From assembly GCA_013433145.1 (NCBI GenBank), contig CM024180.1, forward strand, positions 6,328,001 to 6,392,000: a stretch of DNA of 64,000 nucleotides, read 5' to 3'. Below, in pieces: positions 51,975 to 64,000 of this stretch (position 1 is its first letter; every line of letters begins with the position of its first letter). The DNA comes from Ascaris suum. Lineage: Eukaryota; Nematoda; Chromadorea; Rhabditida; Ascarididae. Under the pieces are notes generated by a model. The model was not told the origin of the DNA. It made no database searches and worked only from the letters and a program-made list of their open reading frames with translations. A program made the translations under genes and the position numbers.

Positions 51975-52556
51975 ATGAAAAGGAACGATGACTCGGATGC
52001 CGACGATAGAACACGAGTGAACTATCTTCTTCACTTAGAAGCAATTTATGTGGCAGAGAATCTTGAGGCACAACTAGATGTGAATCTCTATGAGGGGGCG
52101 TCCCATGTCGTGACCATTTTTTGGCCAACATACACACGTCAAAGAGTCAATCGAGCGCTCTTGAAACAACACGCTATTCTATTCGAAGATTCGTGATGAG
52201 CAAAGTTTACATTCGCCGACTTCGACGTCAACTCGTGAACATAATGGGCACACCATTGCTGACACCGATTCCAAATTACCGTATCATAGAACTAGAGGGA
52301 GTCGTAATCGACGACATAGAACTACCAACCGGTAATCGACGACATTGGAGTCATACTCCGAAATATACTAATGTACGTATTTAATTCATCTATGGCCAAT
52401 TCTAAGTAGCATCCCATACTGAATAAACAAGGAGACAAAAAGGTGCTTTCATTTCCAGTTAACTACGGAAATACCTTTTTTTTACAGCCGTTCGATTCGT
52501 CGTCCCCTCATCGCTGGCATCAATCTCCCCTCCATAACTTCGAGAGCAATCAATAG
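51975..52556 (+). pseudogene. coding-like segment with frame break, possible 3' end of a gene
   Basis: Frame A (51975-52196) reads RNDDSDADDRTRVNYLLHLE and SHVVTIFWPTYTRQRVNRAL before TGA. At about 52185 coding character passes to a frame offset by one base backwards: MSKVYIRRLRRQLVNIMGTP, NYRIIELEGVVIDDIELPTG, HTPKYTN, then donor AAT|GTACGT at 52373. After TTTTTTTACAG a final in-frame exon (52488-52556) gives PFDSSSPHRWHQSPLHNF and TAG. Either a gene with a sequencing indel or unseen splice, or a decayed gene. Family unknown. Confidence 0.35.
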
Positions 52557-53580
52557 AGTTCACTGCTGCTGCAAGAAGTCGAAGAGCAGTAATATCTTCG
52601 TAGTGTTTTGTAGAACAACAAAATAGATTCGAAAGTTTCTTCGAAATTTGATATGTCAGGTGGGAGTTTCTTCCTATGCTCTTGAGTCGCTTTCACTTTA
52701 CCTTTCTCGTACCGTACGCCATTCCTCCCAACGATTGCACATCGTTTTTTTTCTTTTGAAAGCTCCCCTCTGCTATTTTATCGATTGAAGTTCGAAACAA
52801 CAAAAATTAAAAGTATTTTACTTTTATCATCGATCAGATATCACTGACCGATTATAGTCGTCGACTTAGTTTTTAAAAGATGTGCAAACTATATTCTGAA
52901 TAGTTTATAGTAATTCCTTTTCGGCTCAACATACCATCATCACTTCAAACGTGGACAAACAAATCTTATGTTTGAATTCACGACAATTAATTTCGTTGTG
53001 TTCCTATCATCAAAATCATGATAATTGCATATAAATTTGAAGAAAATGCACGATAATTTTCATTTCTTAATGAAACAACTAATTTTTTTTCTCAGGACAT
53101 TTTTTTAACGTTGTGATCGCCTCTTATTTCGATGTTCTGCGTCATTGTTTGTGTTATTTTCCCATGAAGTCGTTCCCTCTTTTTATCTTTAATTATTCTT
53201 TTGATGATTTATATATTCAAGTTGTAAATAGTCGAACTACTCTAATAGTACAATTAGAGGAGCAATTTTAATGCACAGTTGTGATGAGGTGAAAAATAAG
53301 GTGAAAAAGATATGAGAGGTTCAAATCATAATAGAAATTAAGGTGTAAATGTAAAAATCACAATTTCATAGAAATTTTTGTTTATCATTGATTAGAAATC
53401 AAAATAATTGTTGGAATATTTATTCATTATTTCTCTTATTTTTCCGCTTGTATTCATCGTCAAATTTATGTTTCATTAGAGACTATAAAATCACAAATTA
53501 ATTACCGTGCGAAGATAGAGATGAAAACAATTTTCTGTAAACTCTAATTTATAGAATCAACATAATATTTTAATGTTGTT

Positions 53581-53629
53581 ATGCTGCAAAGTGTTCATTT
53601 TATCCAAAAAAATGAGCACTTTGAAGCAT
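53581..53629. ncRNA. hairpin, possible small-RNA precursor or cruciform
   Basis: Arms 53581-53601 and 53609-53629 pair at 19 of 21 positions plus one G-U wobble, loop 7 nt. The stem is shorter and the loop tighter than a typical animal microRNA precursor, so RNA function is only a possibility. Confidence 0.25.
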
Positions 53630-54818
53630 ATGTGAAAGTGCAATATTCGGCGAATGTACCCGAAATCACTTCAGCATCATACGGCAATCGTTTGCAGATT
53701 GTGGCAAGTGGGTTCATCCGCTAATTATGGTGGTTCCGATCGACACAATAAACACAAACGCACCGATTCGCACAAATTGCCCCTATGACATTCATGATTC
53801 ACAACGTCGATTAAAAAAAAAAATCAAATCAATACCAGCACACTTGACGACAGAAGCAATAAGAGTTTGATGGAAAATATTGTGAGCAAAAAAAAAAAAA
53901 TGACGAGAATGAAAAAAGGGGAAGGGAAACGTGCGAGTAAAGGAAGGAATGAATAAATTAAAATTTGTTGCCATTAAAAGGTAAATTTATGATTTTAATC
54001 TTGAGTAACTCTTGAAAGTTCTGGTTCCAGATCAGCCTGCAAGAATAGAAATTAACCTGAATTATTTCTGAAAATAAAGAGATATTAATTTAAATAAAAC
54101 AAAAAAAATTTCCTATCTGCATTTACTTTCGCAAGGAAATATTATTGAAATCGCACTTTATAATCATTGCCATCATTATGCGCACTTTTCAATCTAGTTT
54201 TACTTCAAAGCAATATGATGCACTAAAAATATTCAACACTGGCAACAATACCTCTTGGAGGGTTCGTCATAAATACGCTATTAAAATAAAATTCTAAAGT
54301 TAAAAATGCTATTCATTCAATTCAATTACTGTATGCCTCAAAACAAATACCGTATCGAGCCAATTTAAGTGCTACATCCGTCTAAGTTAAGTGCTGTATT
54401 CACTCAAGGTGGATATTGTATATGTACAAACCAAATATCATAGTCATTCGTATTAAGTGCAGTATTCATTGGAGCATTACATACGTACTCATTTGAATAG
54501 AGAGAATAACGGCGACAGCAAATAAAATTTGCATTAAATTTTCCAAGAAATGAAAAAATTACTGTACGAAAAAGTGTTCTAAGTAAATATGACAATTTGA
54601 GATCGAACTAGTGTAAGAAAAGATTACAAAATTATTGGAAGATTTTTGCATAAACTTAAAAAAATTTCATTCTCTAAATTTACATATATTTTCTAGGTCA
54701 CCTATTATCATTCGAACGCAATCTATCGTATTAATTGAAATAAATCCCTCTTCTCCCCTCCTCTCTCCCTATATAAGACATTCATCGTTCCAGGTTACCC
54801 GTCAATCCCAAACATCTT

Positions 54819-54834
54819 CCCCCCCCCCCCCCCC
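54819..54834. repeat. C16 homopolymer followed by an A run
   Basis: Sixteen C then about eleven A. The opposite strand is a G16 run, comparable to G17 at 4918-4934. Confidence 0.9.
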
Positions 54835-57800
54835 AAAAAAAAAAAGCTTTTCCTTCCTCAACAGTCCGCTTGATGTTTCATACGAAAGAGAGGTTGACCT
54901 ATTCAGTTACATAGAAAAAATGGGGATACGTGCCAGGTAGATTGGCCAATGTGCGTTTTTAAAGTTTTGCTTATTTAATCATTTAGCTTAATTAGCTGCA
55001 CAAGAATGCAGTTTTTTATTCGTTGACTAATCCCAACGCTCGCACAAATATTTTACAAAAGATTCGCGCTTCTCTTAGCTGATGTGCACATTTTTTGGCA
55101 CCTTTAAGCTTCTATGACTCTTGTCGAAGTTGAATAGGCCAACGTGAAACACGGTATAGCAAGTCATTCTTCGTGATAGCGTATAACTACCAAAATTCGT
55201 GAGCTTATTTATAATAGTTCCCAAGTTTAAACCAACAGGCAGGCAGACAAGCGACAGACAGACGCGTATACACATACACATGCATAGGCAAAGCGTTTTC
55301 ATAGTGCGCTGTGCAATGCAAATTTCCAAAGTGTTGATGGAAATGCACTGATGCTTCTTCCTTCTTAAAAGAATGCCTTTGCACTTCACTGCCTTAAATT
55401 TTTTTTTTCATTCCCATCCTACCTCAAAATGAAGTCTTTCCAAACCGAGAGATCATATGGAAAAAAACTGATATCCTTTAGTAGCTCCAAAGAAAAAACA
55501 TTATTTTCTGTTAAGGTTCCCTAGGAAATTGCCTACCACAAAAAAAAGTAGATATAAAATCCCTCGCATGAAAACATCTGAAACGATAATGCAAAAAAAA
55601 AAAATTTTCTCCAGTAAAACCAAAAAATGCCTTATTTCGGTTTAAATTATACTTTGAGCTTATTGAATAAGGCATACACTGAAATGCTCAAATATGGTTT
55701 TATTCTTCCACTGTAATTTTTAATTCGTGACTTGTGAGTTTTTTTTTTTTTTGAAATTTTCAACATCGATGCACGATGTCGAAAGGTTGTCATATGTCAT
55801 GAATGGCCTAGATTTTGTGTGCACATTTGCCCATACTTAGAGGAGATGATAGGAATGTCAGAGGATGGCACAAGAAAGGGAAGATTGTGAGAACAGAAAG
55901 CAGAACTATCAATAGATTTTTCAAGTCATTCTTTGCTAATTGTGCTATGAATCAAAGTGCTAATTTTAGCGATTTCGCTCCGCTTATTGCTCATATTTTA
56001 TACTTTGTAGTTGTTGGACGAATAGACGCAAACAATTAACTGCAACTATTCTATGATTTCTTTGCAAATAAAGTTCGAAACGTGTTCCACTAAAATGTGG
56101 AACTTTTTATGACTTTTGTGAAAGCATTATGAATTTCCACTTCCAGAATTTCCATTTCACTATATATTTTCGCTATTAATTTAAAATAAGCGGAAATAAA
56201 TGCTCAAAAAAAAATTGACAAATAATGCAAATGATCGATGAAAAAAATTTCCAAACAGCGAAAATAGAATGCAGTATATTTTTTCATGCAATCTGTTATA
56301 ATTGATATGTAAGGCGAGATATATATAATTCTGATTTCGGCAAACTATAATAACTCCACGTCTCTGATACTTGTTGGTGCTGATTTGAAAAATTGGACTA
56401 TTAAAGTATATTATGGTATCGTTATGACGCAAATGTTTATGCAAGTATATATGTCTACGTGTCCGCGTCAGCATCTGTCTAGCATTTCAAGACGGGTACC
56501 CGCGATACTACAATTACAAATTTTTAAAACTGCAGGAAAACTGTGTGGAGTAGCATTTTACAAACAATCGATTTGAACAGCAAGCTGATAAAAGACATTT
56601 TTGAAGACATGTGGGAACGGTCGCTTCGATTAGAATACTGAATGCACTATTGCAAATGCTCCATTACTTATTGGCAATTTATGAAATCGGTCGGTCGAAT
56701 GGATGAAATTAAAAAAGCAAAAAATGCGCCACTTCCTCTACACGCTTCTTTAAATGTTTTCTTGCGCTTTACAAATTGGCTGACCTCACATTCACTTTAG
56801 CATTTCAACTCATCGAGCGTAATTGTATAAAATCAATCTTCTAGGAAAACGCATCATTAGAGGTTTACTCATTTTTCGCACTTTAAAAAAGCGGAAGTCA
56901 AAACACATTACACCTAAGTGCATCCAACAGGTGTTTTGGGTTACAACCAAGCGGTCATATATCAAATATAACTTACATATTCTATGGTGAATTCATGATC
57001 CTGCTCGGTCATGAGGTTACAGAATGAGACTTGTTATTGCGATATTGAGGATTAAAACTCATATCGAACACTGACTTCACTGCCGACGCTTTTAGAGTCC
57101 GCAATTTTGAAATATCACGAACACAGACGTGCCTAAATCCGCCAAATCTATACTATGGCTTATCGTAACGATGCGAATGACCAAAAGCGGAATTCCGGTT
57201 TTTGAAAATCGACGAACGGGAATGATTTCATAAGAGCGCATGCATTTTTGAGGATATGCAAAGAAAATGCAAAAAGCATTACTGCCTTGAAATGCACTTA
57301 TTAACGAAAAAAATGCATCGGTTTTTTCCTTCCGATCCGTTCAAATTCTGCTAGAACTTTATGGATCGACGAGTGGACACTATGCAATCGGTATAGCTGG
57401 AAGGTTGTCAATATCGAAACGATAGTACAAATGAACGACCTTGTATTGCATCTTTTAGCACTTTTTTCAACAAGTTAAGAATGAAAAAGATATGCAACAT
57501 CTACATATTTACCGCTTGTAAAGTACGAGAAGAATCTGAAAAAAAAAATCCGAAAATTACTATAATTGAAGTCGTAAGAATTCAATTAAAGAAAGCAGAC
57601 GAATAAAAGTCTTTCAAGACTAGAATGCTTGCAAAGATGGGTCGTGCAATTTCATAAACGTAAGAAAAAAAGGTAATTGGGGACAGAAAGTTCAAATGCT
57701 TGAGTATTTGCATTACAGATAAAAATGGAATGATGAAGTAGGTGGTGAAGAATGAAAGAACCATAATGAAGGGAAAATTTTTGAGGATACAACAAATGGT

Positions 57801-60552
57801 GCTAATGGTACCTATACAACAGAAAGTTCGACTTGTTCGCTTATTTATTTATTTATTTATTCGTATATTAACTTGGTTACTTCAAGTTCATAGAACAGAA
57901 ACGAACATATGAAATTATGTGAAAATGGAAATGGAGAGGACCAGGTTATTCAGCAACCATATAGCAAAAAAGCAAACAACAGCACTGTAAAAACGACAAC
58001 GCAACGTTGATTGCACACAAAACGACATCGACATGAGCAAAATAAGGACATGCACAGTAGGTACTTCAACTCTAAACAAATCGCTAATATCAGCAAGACA
58101 TTTCCTCGTATAAATAAAATGCAATTGCAAGCACATAATCGATCATGCAACATTTTCGATTTGGCCGATATCTATGGCCGTAACGATCACGACCAGCAAT
58201 ATTGCTCAGATAAATGCAGAGGTGGAAAGATGAGGAATTTTAGGATAATTTCCCACAATCTCGGACTTAAGCGCTCGGAAAACTTGAAAATGCACTAAGA
58301 AAGTAATTTAAAACGTTTATGCGAAAAAGCTTCTATAGAATTCCATTTGCAATTAAAAATATCTTTGTGTGACAAAAGAACCTCTGCAAAATTTGTTGCA
58401 AGAAATTCAATGTACTGAAAGGAGTTTCATAGAATCAATTTCATAGTTCACAACCAACGAATAGCAAACAGTATCCGTATCCGGTAGGGTTGGATGATAT
58501 GATTTTTTTTAAAAATTTCCCAATTCACGCGGATCACATCTAGCGAAAGTTTTATTTCCTACGAAAGTGACTGAATTCATTAACCAGAGATCCATAAACT
58601 TTAATCTTGAGGAATTCCATAAATCTTCAAGAAACGAGCATTTATGAGTAACACCACTGCAAATGGATAAGAATAATCTTTGAAATCATTGGTGCATTTT
58701 TGCGTTTTGCATTTAAAATGCAAAATATTCATGTAACCAATGATTAATAAATCAAGAAATGAGTACCATCGAAGTTGGCGCGGTATGCGCTTTTTGCATT
58801 ACGCTTACTTGACCAATAAATTATAGAACGTTTGCAATTTGCAGCGATATTTTAACTTATCTAACCGCACATTCAATTCCTGTACTCAGGATTTCCTCTT
58901 ACAGTCAATTGTAAAATGCTGCTCAATTATCAGCGAGACGTACACCAACTTTCGGGTGTATTTAACTACTTCCAAACGCTTTCGAGTTTGATACAGCAAT
59001 TTGGTGTTCTCCACAAATAAGCAACTGTAGAGCCAAAGGCGTAGAAAATTTCACAATTACTGTGGTTATCAAGATGGAAGGGATCTGAGAGATAGACATG
59101 CCGAAAAACAGATACAGACACGCAGACACGCATGCATATGCGCATATAGGCGACGCCATCGTTACGTAGTCCGTCAAAAGCATATATTAAACTGTTGTAT
59201 AGGTTATGATATTGTCGTCGTAGTCAAGTGCCGAAAATGGAAACGAGAGCAAATCTCATGTATGGAGGAAATCCAATAAATTCTGATATGTTATACAAGT
59301 AAATGAAAAGTGAGTGGAATACCTCCAAAATTCGAATGTAACTAGAAAAAAGTATCGATAAGTAATCAGAAAGTGATAAACTCTCACAAGTTTTGGATGA
59401 CATTTTTGGTTAATCAACCTTAATTATGAAAATTTGGAGTCTTGATCGATCTAATCACCACACTATCCTCATTTCAAGCAACAAGTCATTTGAATATGTA
59501 ACACCGCTAAAGATGTATGTGAAATTTGACCGCATAATAAAGCAATATATAATTTGAATTCATAACGTCTGAATTAATAGTACAAGATCCGACTAATTCA
59601 AAACACCAAGGGTTATAGTTAACATTGAAAGTCCTAATTTAAAATAGGCGATCGATGCAAAATATACCTAAGAAGCGCGAAGTGGATATGTGCTCTCGGT
59701 AGCGGCAACTAGCGCAGTATTTGTAGGCGAAACGAGAGACGAAAAAAGATTTTCGTATTGAGAGTTTCGAATACGGAAATTTTTTTTCATTCGCATCGAA
59801 TTGTGCGACACTTCAGTATAGCTCGAGAGACGCACTCATAGACGACAAGCATCTTCATGTCGTATGAATAGCGGTCTTCGTTACATCTTTCAATCTACCG
59901 CACAAATAAAATTTCATCTCATTCCATTAACAGACCTTACATATTCAACACCTCTAAGGTAAGCAATAAAATTTGTCAGGTCTTTTCCATATAATTCCTC
60001 CAAATAATATTCCTTTTTTTTTCTCTTTTCATTCATTCAGAAAGCTTTTCTAGCAAATTTGCTTAAATGCCTTCAACTTCATAAATAAATGGTTAATCAC
60101 ACGTTGAGGAGTCGCCATTATTTCAAGCAATATTACCAGCCTCATCGATCTCAAAAAAATGCACCTAAGTAGACAAAAGCAGCAGTATATCTGTATCCTG
60201 TTAGAAAATAAATAAAACTAATAAAAAGTCCGTTATATACGCTAATTCTGAGGTATATTCAAACGCCTATAAAGCGTTTCGAGTTTGATCACTCAACCTC
60301 AAACTTATATACTCAATAGCTAAAGAATTTCATAAGTTTGGCTTCAGCGTAAACGCATTGAAAGCTCCGAAGTTAACCACCAAGCACATACATGAACACA
60401 CAAAAATGACTCGACGACAACGCACCGCGTAGAAATGACTCGGCCATAAAGCAATGACTCGAATATCGCTTTGCCATATTGCATTGCATAGCCATGAGAT
60501 GATCTACAAGAAATTGCGCAAATGCAGTTTTGCAACGCGCATAAAATGCATT

Positions 60553-60825
60553 TCAAGTACTTCCATTATGATCAGTTAGATCAACGGAGAGTGCAAAAAT
60601 TGTAAACTGCTGGTTCTTCTTGTTGCAGTCGTCATAGCAATACTTCCCCAAATTTCTATTTTTCTCAACTGGAAGCGTAGCGTTTCTAGTTTCACAGTTT
60701 CGCACACGACAAGTTCCCCATCGTAACTGGGCACATAGCTGTTTTGAGTAGTCCAGAGCCACGAAGCCACGGGTAGGACCACGACGTCTAATCCCACTCA
60801 GTAATCGCCAATAGAAGGCTTGCAT
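60553..60825 (-). CDS. possible exon of a Cys-containing protein
   Basis: Open on minus for 90 codons to TGA: GPTRGFVALDYSKQLCAQLR, WGTCRVRNCETRNATLPVEK, KYCYDDCNKKNQQFTIFALS. Five cysteines within about 42 residues and an N-glycosylation sequon (NAT) suggest a secreted protein. A second minus frame is also open (60576-60797), so the assignment is weak. No family recognised. Confidence 0.25.
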   Translation of the reverse strand: MQAFYWRLLSGIRRRGPTRGFVALDYSKQLCAQLRWGTCRVRNCETRNATLPVEKNRNLGKYCYDDCNKKNQQFTIFALSVDLTDHNGST

Positions 60826-60963
60826 GGATCATGAAGCATCCGAGTTTAGATCGCGTTCGGTGAAAAAAGATGTTAAATATACCCAACTGTTTGTCCGTAT
60901 TAAATGATTGACATGGATACTCGCTTAGCGTTTGATTATAATATTGACATTATATAAACTGTA

Positions 60964-60968
<5 letters not shown>

Positions 60969-61041
<73 letters not shown>
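60969..61041. repeat. (TA)n microsatellite, about 36 units
   Basis: Uninterrupted TA, followed by AATAA/GATAAT-rich sequence to about 61120. Confidence 0.97.
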
Positions 61042-61042
<1 letters not shown>

Positions 61043-61133
61043 GGTAATAAAACGTGATAAATAATAAGTAATAAATAGTGATAAATAATAATGGTAATGG
61101 TGATAGACTGACGATAATCATCATATTAACAGA

Positions 61134-61334
61134 TCATTCATAGTAGTTAAGAACAGTTATACTATCATTAATAACGGTAATAGCAATCTTTTTTATAGTT
61201 ATATCTGAGCAAGCAGAAAGAATTTTGCTATTTTGGCCACACAGAATATCGGAATGTATCAAGTTCAGTTGTACGATCCCATCCGTCATGGTCGTACTTT
61301 GCACTTCATTCCCTAAACATAGGTTACCATTCAC
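61134..61334 (-). CDS. possible upstream exon of the same minus-strand locus
   Basis: Minus frame reading NLCLGNEVQSTTMTDGIVQL and IHSDILCGQNSKILSACSDI, then AT-rich sequence. It lies about 300 bp upstream of the frame at 60553-60825 with a (TA)n array between. Splice sites could not be fixed. Confidence 0.2.
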   Translation of the reverse strand: MNGNLCLGNEVQSTTMTDGIVQLNLIHSDILCGQNSKILSACSDITIKKIAITVINDSITVLNYYE

Positions 61335-63673
61335 TAGTACTACTGTTACTTTTTTTCACTAATATTATTTATTTTGACCTTATTACTATTGCCTATTAAA
61401 GTGAATAGTGATTATTGAATGAGATGAAATTTGATGATTTTTTAAAAGTATTTGAATGGTTTCCTTTTTTTTTCTTAGAAAATTGTTCTGAAAATGAGAA
61501 GAAATAAACCATTGCCGAATGCGAAATGATTGATCAACAAAATTAGGTTATTGGCAGTTCAACCGTTCACGAAAAGAACACTCATATTAAACAGCGAACA
61601 TATGTCACAATAACTGCTGATTGCCAGTTTAATTTAATTCTCACATTTAATTTCACCCTATTTGAAGAGTGATCCGTAATAATTACCCTAAAAAACTAAC
61701 AACCACAACAAGCATGCTTACTTTTTTCATATCTATTGTAATCGTTTTCGAACAGGAATAGAATAAATAAGAAAAAGTATATGCAATACTTCCGGCATGA
61801 AATGATAATAAAACTAGCCTACTTTGATCGCAAATTCATTCTTGACGATGTCGTTGTACCGATTTCAGTAAAACTTGTTGTAAAGTATTTCAAAGGAACT
61901 ATCATAAGAAGCATTCGTACGATCGTGCTAAACATCGGTCATTACTGCACTACTACTTATTAATGTAGTAAATACAATATTATAAGTCTAGTAATAACAG
62001 CTGACCAAATATTTGCATATTCAGTTATCATTAAAGCGATCGAATCACTTATTTAATCACTTTCTCATGCAAAGCACAAAAAAAAGTGCAAATTTTTTGC
62101 CTCATCTCATCGAAGTACATCCTGTTCATCATTATTCATCCCTCACTCCGATTAGCTTGTATTGGTAAAATCTATTCGAGCATTCACCTAAAACGTTTAT
62201 CAGCTCTTCTAACGACTCGTCATTAGTTCATGCATATTTGAACTGCTTTGATTGCTCGTATAAATCGTTTCTGTAATTTTTTTTTTGCTTGCTCATGGCA
62301 CAAATAGCACATAGAAACAAAAGTGTATAAATCATATAAATAAAAGGTACATTTTTTCTGAACAACCAAGAAGTAAAACACCACTCGACCGCGCGTAAAA
62401 ATGCACCCGAAATTTTGACGTATATTAATGCTTAACGCCTAGGATTCTTCTCAAGGCTGATGACTGAACTTGAAAGTTGGAACAGAGAGACACCTTATGA
62501 CGTCACTTGTATTCGCCAAATTTTCTCTCTAACTTCGTGCGTTCTCCAAGTTGATATCATTTCATTTCAAAGCATTTGCTATCGATCAGAAATTTTTAAA
62601 CGATTTCTTTTCATTTATAGTCATAGGTTTTCATTACAACTTGGAAAAAATCAGAGGATGCTGGTGGCGTCTATAGCACATCCTTACTATGAAACAGTGA
62701 GGACTCCCTGGCCTAGAATGGAAGATCAACTTGACCTGGTCTATGGACAGAAATCGGTGATCTGGTCGATTCTAGAAATATCCCACTTCCTCCCTCCCTT
62801 TTCCTCCATCAATTTCCTTGCACCTGCTTCTGTTATGGAGCTTACTCGGTTGTTTAGGCGTAATATAATCGAAAACTCTACCAAAGTTAAGGTCGACTAT
62901 GCATGAGGTGTCACTTTTCTTTAATTTGATGGTGATATTCATTGATAACATATCACCTTTTTTCAAGCATATCACAAGCTCGGAATTTAGAATCCCTGTG
63001 CGACGAACCACTTAAATCATTCTTCAAGATAAACAAATCATTAGTTACTTTTAAACTCTATTTGGCTTAGATAATCACACATAAATAATTATATTTAGAA
63101 TAATGGTGATAAATTTTTGATTAGCAAAATTACTGTAAGTGAAAAATTCTATCGGCGTTTGAAAAAAAAAAACAAAGTATACAATTTAGAAGTTTTCTTT
63201 ATGTTCGAGCTGCATATAGCATTAATATGGTGGAATAATTTGGGAAATACTAATAAAATAATGCCTAAAATAAAATGACTCGTCAAACTATAGTCTTTGA
63301 TATTTCAGCTTCCGGTGCAATTGTGCAAAGTGATTAATTTTTTTCAATAACTGAAAAAGGGAGTCACTTTACATTGTTGAAAAAGTGAACGATACAATGA
63401 AACCTATGCTGAAATATATAAGGAACCAGGTGAGTTAGCGAAAAAAAGGTAGCACTGTGTTTACTGATTTCACTTCATTGTACAGTTGTATAGGAGACAA
63501 GAACAGAATATAGCAAAAATCCGTCCAGTCAATATGCAACATAAACTGTTTCAATTGTCGAGGTTAGAACCTCTGATATGGTGAATTGCTTAAAAGCCCT
63601 TCAGTCAGTGATTATTCAAAGGTTTCTAGCTAAGAACATAGAGATATAAAACTAGCAAATGACTACTGAGATA
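61335..63673. other. intergenic, nothing established
   Basis: AT-rich. The 148-codon frame at 62460-62906 has no recognisable motif and mixed codon use; the minus frame opposite it is also open. No RNA gene seen. Confidence 0.5.
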
Positions 63674-64000
63674 CTATGCCACTGAAAATTCATTTGATTC
63701 ATCTGACCGTCTATCCAATCGCCAAGGGTTGGCGTGAATCTGTGGAGTTCGACTGGCATCTGCACTCGACTTTTTAGCAATCAAGATTTGCAGCAATGAC
63801 ATTCGAGTTGCCAACCCTCGTGCCCTTACGGCTGCGGTTTGCTTTTCCACACTTAGCAGGGATGGTCACTGAGGATCTGATATGCAGTCTTCACTCCGTG
63901 ACTTACGGGGAGCCTTTGCAGCATGGTAGAACTTGAAAGACCATGACGCTATGCTGGCGGCATAAGCCTCCAGTACCTGTTGTCTGTCCAGCAAGCCATA
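63674..64000 (-). CDS. coding-like segment entering from the right edge, unrecognised
   Basis: On minus one frame runs from the window edge: YGLLDRQQVLEAYAASIASW, SFKFYHAAKAPRKSRSEDC, then a single TGA (63868-63866), then RARGLATRMSLLQILIAKKS, ADASRTPQIHANPWRLDRRS, and TAG at 63674. GC content is higher than the surroundings. A 38-nt intron (CCCC|GTAAGT at 63906 to CCTCAG at 63869) would remove the TGA but shifts the downstream frame, which then ends at a TAA. Could be a gene end, a pseudogene or a mobile-element remnant. Confidence 0.35.

Larger units (their letters stand above)
52557..60552. other. long gene-poor intergenic region
   Basis: AT-rich. Contains a hairpin (53581-53629), a C16 run followed by A (54819-54845), CAGACA-family repeats (55236-55290, 59107-59152), a TTTA tract (57839-57870) and a copy of the 23-bp motif (58772-58794). 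ORFs at 53698-53870, 55815-56039 and 58011-58298 are not convincing. Confidence 0.5.

Noticed and set aside
53698..53870. Frame after TTTGCAG reading CGKWVHPLIMVVPIDTINTN
   Set aside because: Runs through an A-rich tract, no upstream exon or family; left as noise.
55218..55235. CCCAAGTTT resembling the 3' half of nematode spliced leader SL1
   Set aside because: Only about nine bases match, no donor or Sm site follows; chance similarity.
62460..62906. 148-codon ORF, one of the longest in the window
   Set aside because: No motif, mixed codon character, overlapping open frame on the other strand.

Overview
The window looks like nuclear DNA from a metazoan, most probably a nematode. It is AT-rich and gene-poor, and its genes are split into short exons separated by introns of a few hundred to about 3000 bases. 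Splice acceptors are mostly short TTTCAG, TTGCAG or TTTTAG boxes with little polypyrimidine tract, a nematode habit. No prokaryotic gene organisation is present. Assignment to nematodes is inference; no species can be named from the sequence alone.

Region 1 (about 160-25364, plus strand) is most of one ABC transporter gene of subfamily C (multidrug-resistance-protein type). I joined 22 exons whose splice phases all agree. They give 1148 residues from the first membrane domain to the stop codon: rest of TMD1, NBD1, linker, TMD2, NBD2. The 5' end lies outside the window. The last intron (22056-25249) carries about 1.85 kb of (TTCCA)n satellite, part of it arranged in a 230-bp higher-order duplication, plus a short coding-like ORF.

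Region 2 (27141-37357, minus strand) is a second gene, which converges on the transporter gene. Its eleven exons are phase-consistent from ATG to TAG and encode a 656-residue protein that I do not recognise. It has a short basic N-terminus, one membrane segment (type II topology expected), a Thr-rich stretch and a long Pro/Met/Gln-rich tail. The start codon lies 9 bases downstream of a TTTTCAG acceptor, as expected for a nematode trans-spliced 5' end or an intron in the 5' UTR.

Region 3 (37358-64000) has no gene I can establish. It holds three (TA)n arrays (one of them in region 2), TTTA-rich tracts, a dispersed CAGACA/CATACA-rich repeat family, a dispersed 23-bp motif, two striking hairpins (27-bp perfect arms at 40695-40758; 21-bp arms at 53581-53629), and several coding-like islands. 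Islands worth checking are 45052-45255 and 51975-52556 on plus, and 60553-61334 and 63674-64000 on minus.

The two main genes show no visible functional link; they are tail-to-tail neighbours about 1.8 kb apart. No tRNA, rRNA, CRISPR or intact transposon was recognised.
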